NCBI RefSeq assembly: GCF_016772275.1
Contig: NZ_CP065425.1
Span: 672,001-736,000 of the forward strand
DNA: 64,000 nt
Reading direction: 5' to 3'
Origin: Heyndrickxia vini
Lineage (GTDB): Bacteria; Bacillota; Bacilli; Bacillales; Bacillaceae_C
The notes under the pieces were generated by a model, which saw nothing but the letters and a program-made list of their open reading frames with translations, was not told the DNA's origin and did no database searches. Made by a program: the position numbers and the translations under genes. Each line of letters opens with the position of its first letter. Within the stretch, counting starts at the first letter, position 1. Positions 8,725 through 16,911 of the stretch are shown piece by piece.

Positions 8725-11700
8725 GTGGGGAAGCAGCATTTCAAAAAATCCTTTAGTACAATTGTTGTACTTATGGTGATTTTGATCACGTGTATGGGGA
8801 ATTTTGTTCCACCATTGCATGCAGTGGCGAAAACGGGGGTAAATCATCTAAGTACAAGTAATGAGGACTCTGTAGACATTTTAGATGACAAACTGGAAGA
8901 AGGTGATTTTACCATTATCTCTGGGGATGGAAAAATTACCTATAATGAAGATGGTTCTGCAACCTTCCGTGTAACTTCTAGTCAAAAAAATCGCATCGTT
9001 TACAATGGAATGGAAAAAATTAAGAATGGCAGCTTTGAAGCGGACATTACACCTGACACCGATAACATGAACCGCTTTGGTTTAATTTATCGTGTTCAAA
9101 ATTCATCGGCTTACACATACGTAGGAACAGGTGATCAGAACAACCAATATTTTGGAGAAGTTTTTGGACCTTCAAATAGTTGGACATCGATGACATCCAG
9201 TGTTCCGCTAATAGCGAATCAAACCTACCACTTACGTCTGAAATTCCTTGATGATTCAGCAACCCTTTACATTGATGGTGAAAAGGTGAATACATGGACA
9301 TTAGCAGGCGGTGTAGATCAACCTGGTTTCGTTGGATTCGAAAAAAGCCGTGGTGCAGCAAATGTTACCATTTCTAATATCAAAATTAACGAATATGAGC
9401 CACCAAAAGCTCCTGACACTCCGCCGATTGAAGATACACTCAGCTCAAAATATATGGATGTCACAATTGATCAAGTATTCCCGCGCGTTGTGAAATATAA
9501 TGTTGGTGATAAGGAAATGAATGGACAAGAATCTCCTGTTTACGGGTTAAAAGTTAATGGCACACTTTATTATCCCGAAGTTACTTTTAAGAAGGTAAGT
9601 AAAAGTAAAGCGGAGTATACATTAAAAGTAGTGGATGCGGACGAAAAACTTGATGCAATATTTAACGTTTCATTGAAGGTCGATCATAATAAAGTAATCT
9701 ATCAATTTGATAAAATCACGAACAAGGACAGCGCAACCATTGAATCGGTTGAGTTTGCTGACATGAACTTTATCTCCGTGAATTCTAATCAAAAAAACGC
9801 AACTGCTAAATTAGCTAAACTTAGCAGCGATGTCACAATATCAGGTGATCTGGATGTAAGAGTTGATTCATCTATGGGAAATATCGGATCGAAAGGCTCC
9901 TATTATGCCGGATTTTTGTCAAATGATCAATTGAGTGCCGGCATTTGGTCCAGTTCAGAAGTTAATGGCTATGGGAACCTAATTGCCAGTCGATTTGAAA
10001 ATGAAAATGGTGCAAAGACAATGGGTCTTGGTTCTAATGCACTTTACTATCACAAGCCATTTATGCCGAAGCCGCAATCAACGAAACCAACGATAAAAAT
10101 AGCCATTGCCGAGGATTTGAACGATGACCATGAAATCAATTGGCAGGATGGTGCCATTGCTTATCGTGAGATCATGCAAAAAATTAAAGGTTCGGAAGAT
10201 GTAAATAATAATGTAGGCACACGAATTGCTATGAATTTTGGCTCACAAGCACAGCAGCCATTCTTAAAAACATTAGATAATGTAAAAAAGGTAGCTCTGG
10301 CAACAGATGGGCTAGGTCAGGCAGTTTTGTTAAAGGGCTATGGGAGTGAAGGTCATGACAGCGCCCATCCTGATTACGGCAATGTTGGTGAACGGATGGG
10401 AGGCGCTGAAGATTTAAACAAGCTGATTAATGAAGGTCATAAGTACAATACCGAATTTGGTGTTCATATAAACGCTCAAGAAACGTACCCTGAAGCTGCA
10501 GCATTTAATGAAGATTTTATTGACGGACCAAATTCGAAAGGTTGGGGCTGGCTAGACCAATCTTATACTATCAATAAATTAAAGGATTTGTATTCCGGCA
10601 CTCGTGCCAAAAGGCTGGATGAATTAAAGGCCGCTGCACCGGCACTTGACTTCATTTATTTAGATGTCTGGTATCAAGATCAATGGGAATCGGATCGAAT
10701 TGCCGAACAGCTGATGGACCGCGGCTGGAGAGTATCAACGGAAACTGGTACATCTGTAGCCAATTACTCAACATGGCAGCACTGGGCTACTGATAAAAAT
10801 TACGGGGGACCGGCCAGCAAAGGAATCAACTCGGATGTACTTCGTTTTATTAGTAATCATCAAAAGGATTCTTGGGTATTGAATTGGCCGGAGGCAGGCG
10901 GAACAGCTGATCATCCTCTACTTGGGGGATATGAACTGGCTGGTTTTGAAGGATGGCAATCGGATAAGAACTTTGATAACTTCATCCGAATGACATTTGA
11001 TACGAATGTTCCTACTAAATTTTTGCAAAAGTATTATGTAACGAAATGGACAACAGTTGATGGAGATAAGCAAAAAACAAACTTGGAAAAAGAAATTAAA
11101 TTAACTGATCCTAGTAACGGAGATGTTGTCGTTGTCACGAGAAAAGATAACTCTAGGGAACGTGTGATTACACTTAATGGAAATATTGTCCTTGATGAAC
11201 ATTCTTATCTAATCCCTTGGGCTAAACAAGACTTTAAAACAAAAACGCCTGATTCCAAAAAATTATATCATTGGAATTTGAAAGGCGGTACGACCACTTG
11301 GACACTTCCGGATGAATACAAAGGTGCATCAAGTGTCAATGTATACAAATTAACCGATCAAGGTAGAACGGATGAAAAGAAAGTAAAAGTGGTAAATAAT
11401 CAAATTACGCTGACAGCTGAGGCAGCAACTCCATATATCGTTGTACCAAAAAAAGCGAAGGGATTGCAAATCGATAATTGGAGCGAGGGTGCTCATGTTT
11501 ATGACACAGGATTTAATTCAGGAACAGTAACAGATAAACATACATTAATCGCCGGGGATAAAAAATCTGTAAATGTCAAACAAACCAATCAAACAGGAAG
11601 TGCACGTAACTTAAGCAGCGGTGACTATTTCTTAAATATCGATAATCCGTCAAAAACTACATCCATGATCCGCACGATTACAGACTTAAAACCTGGGAAA

Positions 11701-12534
11701 GAGTATGTGGCAGAAGTTTATGTTGAAAACAATAGTGATGCGAAGGCATCCATAGAAGTCGTTACCGGGAAAAAGCATACGAAAAGTTACACCCTTCGTA
11801 GCTTGCAAAAGAACTATGTCAAAGCGGATTCACATGCTTCAAATGATGGAAGCAATAGTAAAATGCAAAGAATGAAAGTAAATTTTAAGGCTACATCAAA
11901 AACAGCCCAATTATTACTTAGCCGGGACCCTGGTAGCGGAAATACAAAATTTGATGATATTCGGATCGTTCAGAAGTCATTGTCTAATGATGTTTCTACA
12001 AATGTATTTGAACAAGACTTTGAATCTGTTGTCCAAGGGATTTACCCATTTGTTATCGGGAATACAGAAGGTGTAGAGGATAACAGAATCCATCTATCTG
12101 AACTGCATGCTCCATATACACAAAAAGGATGGGCAGGCAAAAAATTAGTCGATGATGTACTAGGAGGAAAATGGTCCGTTAAAGTGAATACCGGAAACAA
12201 AGGTTTAGTTTATCGTACCATTCCCCAAAACTATCACTTTGAATCAGGAGTAACTTATAAAGTATCATTCGATTATCAAACGACAGCAAATGCGTATCGC
12301 TTCATCTCGGGGGATCAAGAAATTGATGTTCGAGACATTGCAAATGCGAAGGGATTAGGTGTGAATGACCTGCTTCAATCATCAACGAATACAAAAAGGG
12401 CAGAATTTACGATAACAGGGTCTGAAAATGGCCAAACTTATATTGGAATCTTTAGTGATGGAACAAGCTTGGACGGCGATACGGGCGCGGGGACATTTAT
12501 GTTAGACAACCTGCGCATTGAAAGAGTGAACTAA
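8725..12534 (+). CDS. Secreted endo-alpha-N-acetylgalactosaminidase (GH101)
   Basis: 1269 aa from GTG at 8725, RBS AGGAGGAGAT. Signal peptide at residues 1-~33 (hydrophobic core, LHA cleavage). Residues ~50-230 form a concanavalin/LamG-like module; ~240-870 the GH101 core; ~900-1269 two galactose-binding-like beta modules. The predicted nucleophile is D647 in FIYLDVWYQ and the acid/base E673 in STETG, matching the Asp/Glu pair known from pneumococcal GH101. The family releases Gal-beta-1,3-GalNAc (core 1) from Ser/Thr-linked mucin glycans. There is no LPXTG or SLH anchor, so the enzyme is probably freely secreted. Stand-alone promoter and terminator. Confidence 0.9.
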   Translation: MGKQHFKKSFSTIVVLMVILITCMGNFVPPLHAVAKTGVNHLSTSNEDSVDILDDKLEEGDFTIISGDGKITYNEDGSATFRVTSSQKNRIVYNGMEKIKNGSFEADITPDTDNMNRFGLIYRVQNSSAYTYVGTGDQNNQYFGEVFGPSNSWTSMTSSVPLIANQTYHLRLKFLDDSATLYIDGEKVNTWTLAGGVDQPGFVGFEKSRGAANVTISNIKINEYEPPKAPDTPPIEDTLSSKYMDVTIDQVFPRVVKYNVGDKEMNGQESPVYGLKVNGTLYYPEVTFKKVSKSKAEYTLKVVDADEKLDAIFNVSLKVDHNKVIYQFDKITNKDSATIESVEFADMNFISVNSNQKNATAKLAKLSSDVTISGDLDVRVDSSMGNIGSKGSYYAGFLSNDQLSAGIWSSSEVNGYGNLIASRFENENGAKTMGLGSNALYYHKPFMPKPQSTKPTIKIAIAEDLNDDHEINWQDGAIAYREIMQKIKGSEDVNNNVGTRIAMNFGSQAQQPFLKTLDNVKKVALATDGLGQAVLLKGYGSEGHDSAHPDYGNVGERMGGAEDLNKLINEGHKYNTEFGVHINAQETYPEAAAFNEDFIDGPNSKGWGWLDQSYTINKLKDLYSGTRAKRLDELKAAAPALDFIYLDVWYQDQWESDRIAEQLMDRGWRVSTETGTSVANYSTWQHWATDKNYGGPASKGINSDVLRFISNHQKDSWVLNWPEAGGTADHPLLGGYELAGFEGWQSDKNFDNFIRMTFDTNVPTKFLQKYYVTKWTTVDGDKQKTNLEKEIKLTDPSNGDVVVVTRKDNSRERVITLNGNIVLDEHSYLIPWAKQDFKTKTPDSKKLYHWNLKGGTTTWTLPDEYKGASSVNVYKLTDQGRTDEKKVKVVNNQITLTAEAATPYIVVPKKAKGLQIDNWSEGAHVYDTGFNSGTVTDKHTLIAGDKKSVNVKQTNQTGSARNLSSGDYFLNIDNPSKTTSMIRTITDLKPGKEYVAEVYVENNSDAKASIEVVTGKKHTKSYTLRSLQKNYVKADSHASNDGSNSKMQRMKVNFKATSKTAQLLLSRDPGSGNTKFDDIRIVQKSLSNDVSTNVFEQDFESVVQGIYPFVIGNTEGVEDNRIHLSELHAPYTQKGWAGKKLVDDVLGGKWSVKVNTGNKGLVYRTIPQNYHFESGVTYKVSFDYQTTANAYRFISGDQEIDVRDIANAKGLGVNDLLQSSTNTKRAEFTITGSENGQTYIGIFSDGTSLDGDTGAGTFMLDNLRIERVN

Positions 12535-12591
12535 GCTTACAGAAGGTGGGATAAGAACGTGGCCCTTTTTCCCGTCTTCTAAAGAAGACCG

Positions 12592-12626
12592 CCGGGACGA
12601 GAAAAATTCGTCCCGGTTATTTTTTT
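12592..12626. terminator. Bidirectional terminator between GH101 and araC-type genes
   Basis: CCGGGACGA (12592-12600) and TCGTCCCGG (12608-12616) form a perfect 9-bp stem with TTATTTTTTT behind it. The convergent regulator's stop codon is the first bases of that T-run. A second small hairpin, GTCTTCT-AA-AGAAGAC, lies at 12574-12589. Confidence 0.85.
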
Positions 12627-13492
12627 AAGGATTTGCTTCTTGCTTTTTTTGTTTTATTCGTTTTTGAGTTTTTGATATTTCTATAATGTGAAGGAGATAC
12701 ATTTGTTACACGTTTAAACGATTGAGCAAAGAAAGATTGCGAAGAAAACCCTGTTATTGCCGCAATATTCGAGATGGGATAGTTAGTCGTTTCCAGCAAT
12801 ATTTTACTTTCTCTAATCCGTGTCTGAATTAAGTACTCAATAGGAGAAACACCAACTAATTTCTTGAATGAATGGGCCAAATAGTATTTATTTATATGTC
12901 CAGCTTCAGCTAAAGTATCTAGATTAATGTTTTCACGAAAATGGAGCTTAATATAGTTTTTAATAAAAGCAATATCTTTGTTAATCTTTTGCGTAGAGGT
13001 TTTTTCTAAGTTGAACGCTTTTTTTCTCATCATTTTAAGCAATAGTATTTCTAGAATGTTTTGGACAATCAGTTCATAATCTTCTTTCTGGTTTTGGACT
13101 TCTTCAATTAATTGTTGGAGGTAAAAAAGATAAACATTCTGCTCCAGTTTAAAATTATAAAAGGTGACCTGGGAACCCGAATCATTTGGGTCAAAGAAGG
13201 AGAGACCTTGGATACCTAGTGCGATGTATTCAAGCGGGTCTCCATCGGCGGATTTTTCAGTGTGCTCTATATTCGGATTGATGACGATTAAATCATGTTC
13301 TGTAACGGGTACTTCTTGGTTTGAAAATATAAAAGTACCTTTTCCCTTTGTTATGTATAAAATTTCGGTGAAGTGATGGGTATGATTGGTGCTATGCCAA
13401 TCCTTATCATATTTTGATTTGGTTACATAAAGAATTTTTACTGGAAGATGACCTCGATTAGACTGCGGTATTTCAACGATCTCATTTGACAA
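12617..13492 (-). CDS. AraC-family transcriptional regulator
   Basis: 291 aa. The N-terminal half is a cupin-type sensor domain with HHFTEILYITKGKGTF. The C-terminal ~100 residues hold the two AraC helix-turn-helix motifs (NLDTLAEAGHINKYYLAHSFKKL and the GFSSQSFFAQSFKRV region), with a very basic tail. It is transcribed divergently from the sugar-binding protein gene and convergently with GH101, so it is the likely activator of both (inference). Its ligand is probably the imported disaccharide or GalNAc. RBS GGAGGGG precedes the start. Confidence 0.9.
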   Translation of the reverse strand: MSNEIVEIPQSNRGHLPVKILYVTKSKYDKDWHSTNHTHHFTEILYITKGKGTFIFSNQEVPVTEHDLIVINPNIEHTEKSADGDPLEYIALGIQGLSFFDPNDSGSQVTFYNFKLEQNVYLFYLQQLIEEVQNQKEDYELIVQNILEILLLKMMRKKAFNLEKTSTQKINKDIAFIKNYIKLHFRENINLDTLAEAGHINKYYLAHSFKKLVGVSPIEYLIQTRIRESKILLETTNYPISNIAAITGFSSQSFFAQSFKRVTNVSPSHYRNIKNSKTNKTKKARSKSLKK

Positions 13493-13630
13493 ATAATCCC
13501 CTCCTTGTTGATTTTGGGAACATAGACCGTTCCTTTCCGCTACAGGAGCCTGCTTTTTCGCTAGAGTATCTGAGGTAATTGCACTTTTTTAATATTATAG
13601 AATTTTTATTCAATTTTTACAATGGAAAGC

Positions 13631-13690
13631 AAGATACATAAAAAACAGAGCAATATGTTTGTTGTGTAAGCGTTTTTCCAATCGTATACT
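13631..13690 (+). promoter_or_regulatory. Sigma-A-type promoter with overlapping cre-like site
   Basis: TTGTGT (13662-13667), a 17-bp spacer and TATACT (13685-13690) form a plausible promoter. TGTAAGCGTTTTTC (13665-13678) resembles a cre site and overlaps the -35 box and spacer, a position expected to give CcpA repression. The whole block repeats the element at 8492-8539. Confidence 0.62.
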
Positions 13691-13714
13691 TTAGGTATAA
13701 AGGGGGATTGAAGG

Positions 13715-15046
13715 ATGAAGAAGACGTTAATGATGGCTGGAATGATCACTTTACTATCATTTGGCTTAATCGCTTGTCAGAACGGTGGAGACAAGAAGGT
13801 TAACTCGAATGGCGACAAAAAACAGACTTTACAAGTAGCTGCATTAGAATCAGCGTATGGGAAAGATATGTGGACAAAAGTAGCTAAGGCGTATGAAGAA
13901 GCAAATCCTAATGTGAAGGTAGAGTTGACGGTTGATAAGAACTTGGAAGAGGTAATCAGCCCGAACATGAAAGCTGGAAACTATCCGGATGTCGTTTTAT
14001 TAGCAACTGGGAGGAAATTAGCACTGACTGAAACGCTGATCAAGGATAAAGCATTAGTAGATATTACAGATGTTTTTGATAAAAAAGTATATGGTGAAGA
14101 TGTCAAAGTGAAGGATAAATTAATTCCAGGGTTTACTGATACACTTGCAACCAATCCCTACAACGATAATAAGACATACTTAGCCCCAATGTTCTATAGC
14201 CCTACTGGATTATTCTTTAATAAAGCATTGTTAGAAGAAAAGGGCTGGAAAGTACCGAAGACTTGGGATGAGATGTGGGCTTTGGGAGATAAAGCGAAAG
14301 CGGAAGGAATTTCCCTATTCACATATCCGACTACTGGTTACTTTGATGCATTCGTCTATTCTTTACTCTTAGAAGTGGGCGGACCGGAGTTTTATAATCG
14401 TGCGATGAGATATGAAGATGGTATTTGGGAAACTCCTGAAGCAACTAAGGTATTTGAAATTGTTGGAAAATTGGCGAAGTACACTGATCCAACAACAGTT
14501 GCGAATGGAAACGATAAAAACTATCAAAAAAATCAACAATTAGTTTTAGATGATAAAGCGCTCTTTATGCCTAATGGCACTTGGGTTGTAGGGGAAATGA
14601 AAGATGCTCCTAGAGCGAAAAAATTTGAATGGGGCATGACTGCTCTACCTGCAATTGAAGATGGCGGTGACCGCTATGCTTTTACTTTCTTTGAGCAAAT
14701 GTGGGTACCATCGCAATCAAAAAATCAAGATGCTGCCAAGGATTTCTTAACATTTGTTTATTCTGATAAAGCTGCGGACATTTTCGCTGAATCAGGCGCA
14801 ATTCAACCAATTGAAGGTATTTCTAGTAAACTCTCAGGAGACAATCAATTATTTTATAGTATTTATGATAATGGAGCAAAAGCAGGAATGGGCGGATTTG
14901 CTGCAACCGATCCTGTTGAAGGTGTCAGTATGGCTGATTCATTATTTGGAAGTATTGATAGTGTTGTTTCTGGTGACAAAACAGTTAAAGATTGGCAGAA
15001 GGCCGTTGAAAAGGCAAGTGACCAATTACGTCCTGCTTTAAAATAA
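13715..15046 (+). CDS. Sugar ABC transporter substrate-binding lipoprotein (family 1)
   Basis: 443 aa. N-terminal lipoprotein signal with lipobox GLIAC (Cys21), then a Ser/Asn/Lys linker and a two-lobed family-1 solute-binding domain. RBS GGGGGAT. It is first in an operon with two permeases and GH112, so the predicted ligand is galacto-N-biose or lacto-N-biose, as for the corresponding bifidobacterial protein (inference from context). No ATPase gene lies here; a shared MsmX-type ATPase elsewhere would be needed. An 11-bp hairpin separates it from the permease genes. Confidence 0.92.
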   Translation: MKKTLMMAGMITLLSFGLIACQNGGDKKVNSNGDKKQTLQVAALESAYGKDMWTKVAKAYEEANPNVKVELTVDKNLEEVISPNMKAGNYPDVVLLATGRKLALTETLIKDKALVDITDVFDKKVYGEDVKVKDKLIPGFTDTLATNPYNDNKTYLAPMFYSPTGLFFNKALLEEKGWKVPKTWDEMWALGDKAKAEGISLFTYPTTGYFDAFVYSLLLEVGGPEFYNRAMRYEDGIWETPEATKVFEIVGKLAKYTDPTTVANGNDKNYQKNQQLVLDDKALFMPNGTWVVGEMKDAPRAKKFEWGMTALPAIEDGGDRYAFTFFEQMWVPSQSKNQDAAKDFLTFVYSDKAADIFAESGAIQPIEGISSKLSGDNQLFYSIYDNGAKAGMGGFAATDPVEGVSMADSLFGSIDSVVSGDKTVKDWQKAVEKASDQLRPALK

Positions 15047-15061
15047 TAGTTTCACAAAGTA

Positions 15062-15090
15062 ATAACGGTGAGCGCGATTCTCACCGTTAT
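15062..15090 (+). promoter_or_regulatory. Intercistronic hairpin between binding protein and permeases
   Basis: ATAACGGTGAG (15062-15072) and CTCACCGTTAT (15080-15090) form a perfect 11-bp stem with a 7-nt loop. Only a weak T-run follows (CTTTCATT). It likely stabilises the upstream mRNA or partially terminates, giving more binding protein than permease. Confidence 0.75.
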
Positions 15091-15114
15091 CTTTCATTAA
15101 TAGAGGTGATGGCA

Positions 15115-16005
15115 GTGAATAAAACAACGGAGAAAAGGATTTTTATTTTTGTTTGTTTAGCACCCGCACTTATCTTGTTAGCGATATTCATGATTGTGCC
15201 TACAATAGAGGTATTTAGAATGTCCTTGTATAAATGGGGTGGGTTTTCAAATAATCAAGTATTCGTAGGTTTGGAGAATTTCAAAAAGTTATGGAATGAT
15301 ATGAATTTTATTCGCTCTCTCCAAAACAGTATTTTATTAATCGTGATTGTAACCATCGTTACGATGGTGATGTCTATTTTATTTGCCACATTATTAACGA
15401 GAGAAAAAATAAAAGGTAATGGCTTTTTTCGGATTATTTTCTATATCCCTAATATCCTATCAATTGTCGTTATTGCAGGTATCTTTTCGGCAGTATATGA
15501 CCCATCAACGGGATTACTAAACAATCTATTCGCTGTCTTTAAATTTGAAGGTCTTCAAAAGATGTGGCTGGGGAATCAACAAATTGCGATATACAGTATA
15601 GGGGGAGCGCTCATTTGGCAATCCATTGGTTATTATATGGTCATGTATATGACGAGTATCTCCAGTATTCCGGAAAGTTTCTATGAAGCTTCTGCATTGG
15701 AAGGCGCGGGAAGGATTAGACAATTTTTTAGTATTACTTTGCCATTGATATGGAATAACATCCGGACGACGTTAACATTTTTTATTATCAGTACGATTAA
15801 TTTAAGTTTTTTGCTCGTGCAAGCAATGACTGGCGGCGGTCCTGATGGATCTACTGAAGTATTTTTAAGCTACATGTATAAGCAAGCATACACCAATTCT
15901 TCTTATGGTTACGGTATGGCAATTGGGGTAGTTATCTTCTTATTCTCATTCGCACTATCGGCGATTATTAGTCGCGTCACCAAACGGGAAGTGCTGGAGT
16001 ATTAA
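15115..16005 (+). CDS. Sugar ABC transporter permease (MalF/LacF type)
   Basis: 296 aa with six predicted membrane helices. GTG at 15115 is preferred because AGAGG (15102-15106) is eight bases upstream; the GTG at 15106 and ATG at 15109 overlap or crowd the RBS. The EAA-type loop that contacts the ATPase is visible as YEASALEGAGRIRQFFSIT. It pairs with the next permease to form the channel. Confidence 0.92.
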   Translation: MNKTTEKRIFIFVCLAPALILLAIFMIVPTIEVFRMSLYKWGGFSNNQVFVGLENFKKLWNDMNFIRSLQNSILLIVIVTIVTMVMSILFATLLTREKIKGNGFFRIIFYIPNILSIVVIAGIFSAVYDPSTGLLNNLFAVFKFEGLQKMWLGNQQIAIYSIGGALIWQSIGYYMVMYMTSISSIPESFYEASALEGAGRIRQFFSITLPLIWNNIRTTLTFFIISTINLSFLLVQAMTGGGPDGSTEVFLSYMYKQAYTNSSYGYGMAIGVVIFLFSFALSAIISRVTKREVLEY

Positions 16006-16019
16006 GGAGGTTCACGTTG

Positions 16020-16901
16020 ATGAAAAAACAAAAAGGAATGAATGCAGAGAAAATTTACCGTTTATTTATCTATGTTGCCCTGATCACATTAGCCATTTCT
16101 ATTATTATTCCTGTAGCATGGGTTTTCTTAGCTTCCATTAAACAGAATTCTGAGTTTTATGGTAGTCCGTGGACTATGCCGAAAGGATTTTACATTCAAA
16201 ATTTCATCGATGCGTTTGAAAAAGCAAACATGGGCATGTATATGCTGAATTCGGTTATGGTTACGGCACTGGCACTTTTAATTTTACTGATTGTTGCTTT
16301 GCCGGCAGCATATGTTTTAGCAAGATACACGTTTAGAGGGAGTAAATTTTTTAACACATTGTTTAAAGCTGGGTTATTTATTAATGTGAACTACATTGTC
16401 GTTCCAATCTTTCTTCTTTTATTGAACGGGGATAACTTTTTACGTGGGCAATTTGGAGAAGGCTTTTTATTGGATAATCTATTTGTTTTAGCAGTCGTTT
16501 ATGCAGCAACGGCATTGCCCTTTACCATCTATTTATTATCTAGTTATTTTCAATCGCTGCCTGCAACCTATGAGGAAGCGGCACTTGTGGATGGTGCCGG
16601 ATATTTCATTACGATGATCAAAATTATGATTCCAATGGCTCGACCAAGCATCATCGCAATCATCCTATTCAATTTCCTTTCATTTTGGAATGAATACATT
16701 ATTGCTTTGACTTTGATTCCGGGACCGAATAAAACGTTGCCTGTCGGGCTTATGAACTTAATGGCTGCACAAAAATCTGCCGCAAATTATGGCCAATTGT
16801 ATGCAGGAATGGTTCTTGTCATGTTGCCAACTTTAATTTTGTACATATTGGTTCAAAAGAAACTAACGCAAGGGATGACTCTTGGCGGATTGAAGGACTA
16901 G
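16020..16901 (+). CDS. Sugar ABC transporter permease (MalG/LacG type)
   Basis: 293 aa, six predicted helices. ATG at 16020 follows AAGGAGG (16004-16010) by about nine bases; TTG at 16017 is an alternative. EAA loop: YEEAALVDGAGYFITMIKI. The C-terminal KLTQGMTLGGLKD tail is typical of the family. Its stop is about ten bases before the GH112 start, so transport and phosphorolysis genes are tightly linked. Confidence 0.92.
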   Translation: MKKQKGMNAEKIYRLFIYVALITLAISIIIPVAWVFLASIKQNSEFYGSPWTMPKGFYIQNFIDAFEKANMGMYMLNSVMVTALALLILLIVALPAAYVLARYTFRGSKFFNTLFKAGLFINVNYIVVPIFLLLLNGDNFLRGQFGEGFLLDNLFVLAVVYAATALPFTIYLLSSYFQSLPATYEEAALVDGAGYFITMIKIMIPMARPSIIAIILFNFLSFWNEYIIALTLIPGPNKTLPVGLMNLMAAQKSAANYGQLYAGMVLVMLPTLILYILVQKKLTQGMTLGGLKD

Positions 16902-16911
16902 GAGGATGAAC

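Noticed and set aside
14754-15041. 95-codon plus-strand ORF inside the sugar-binding protein gene
   Set aside because: Another frame of a clearly coding gene, without an RBS.
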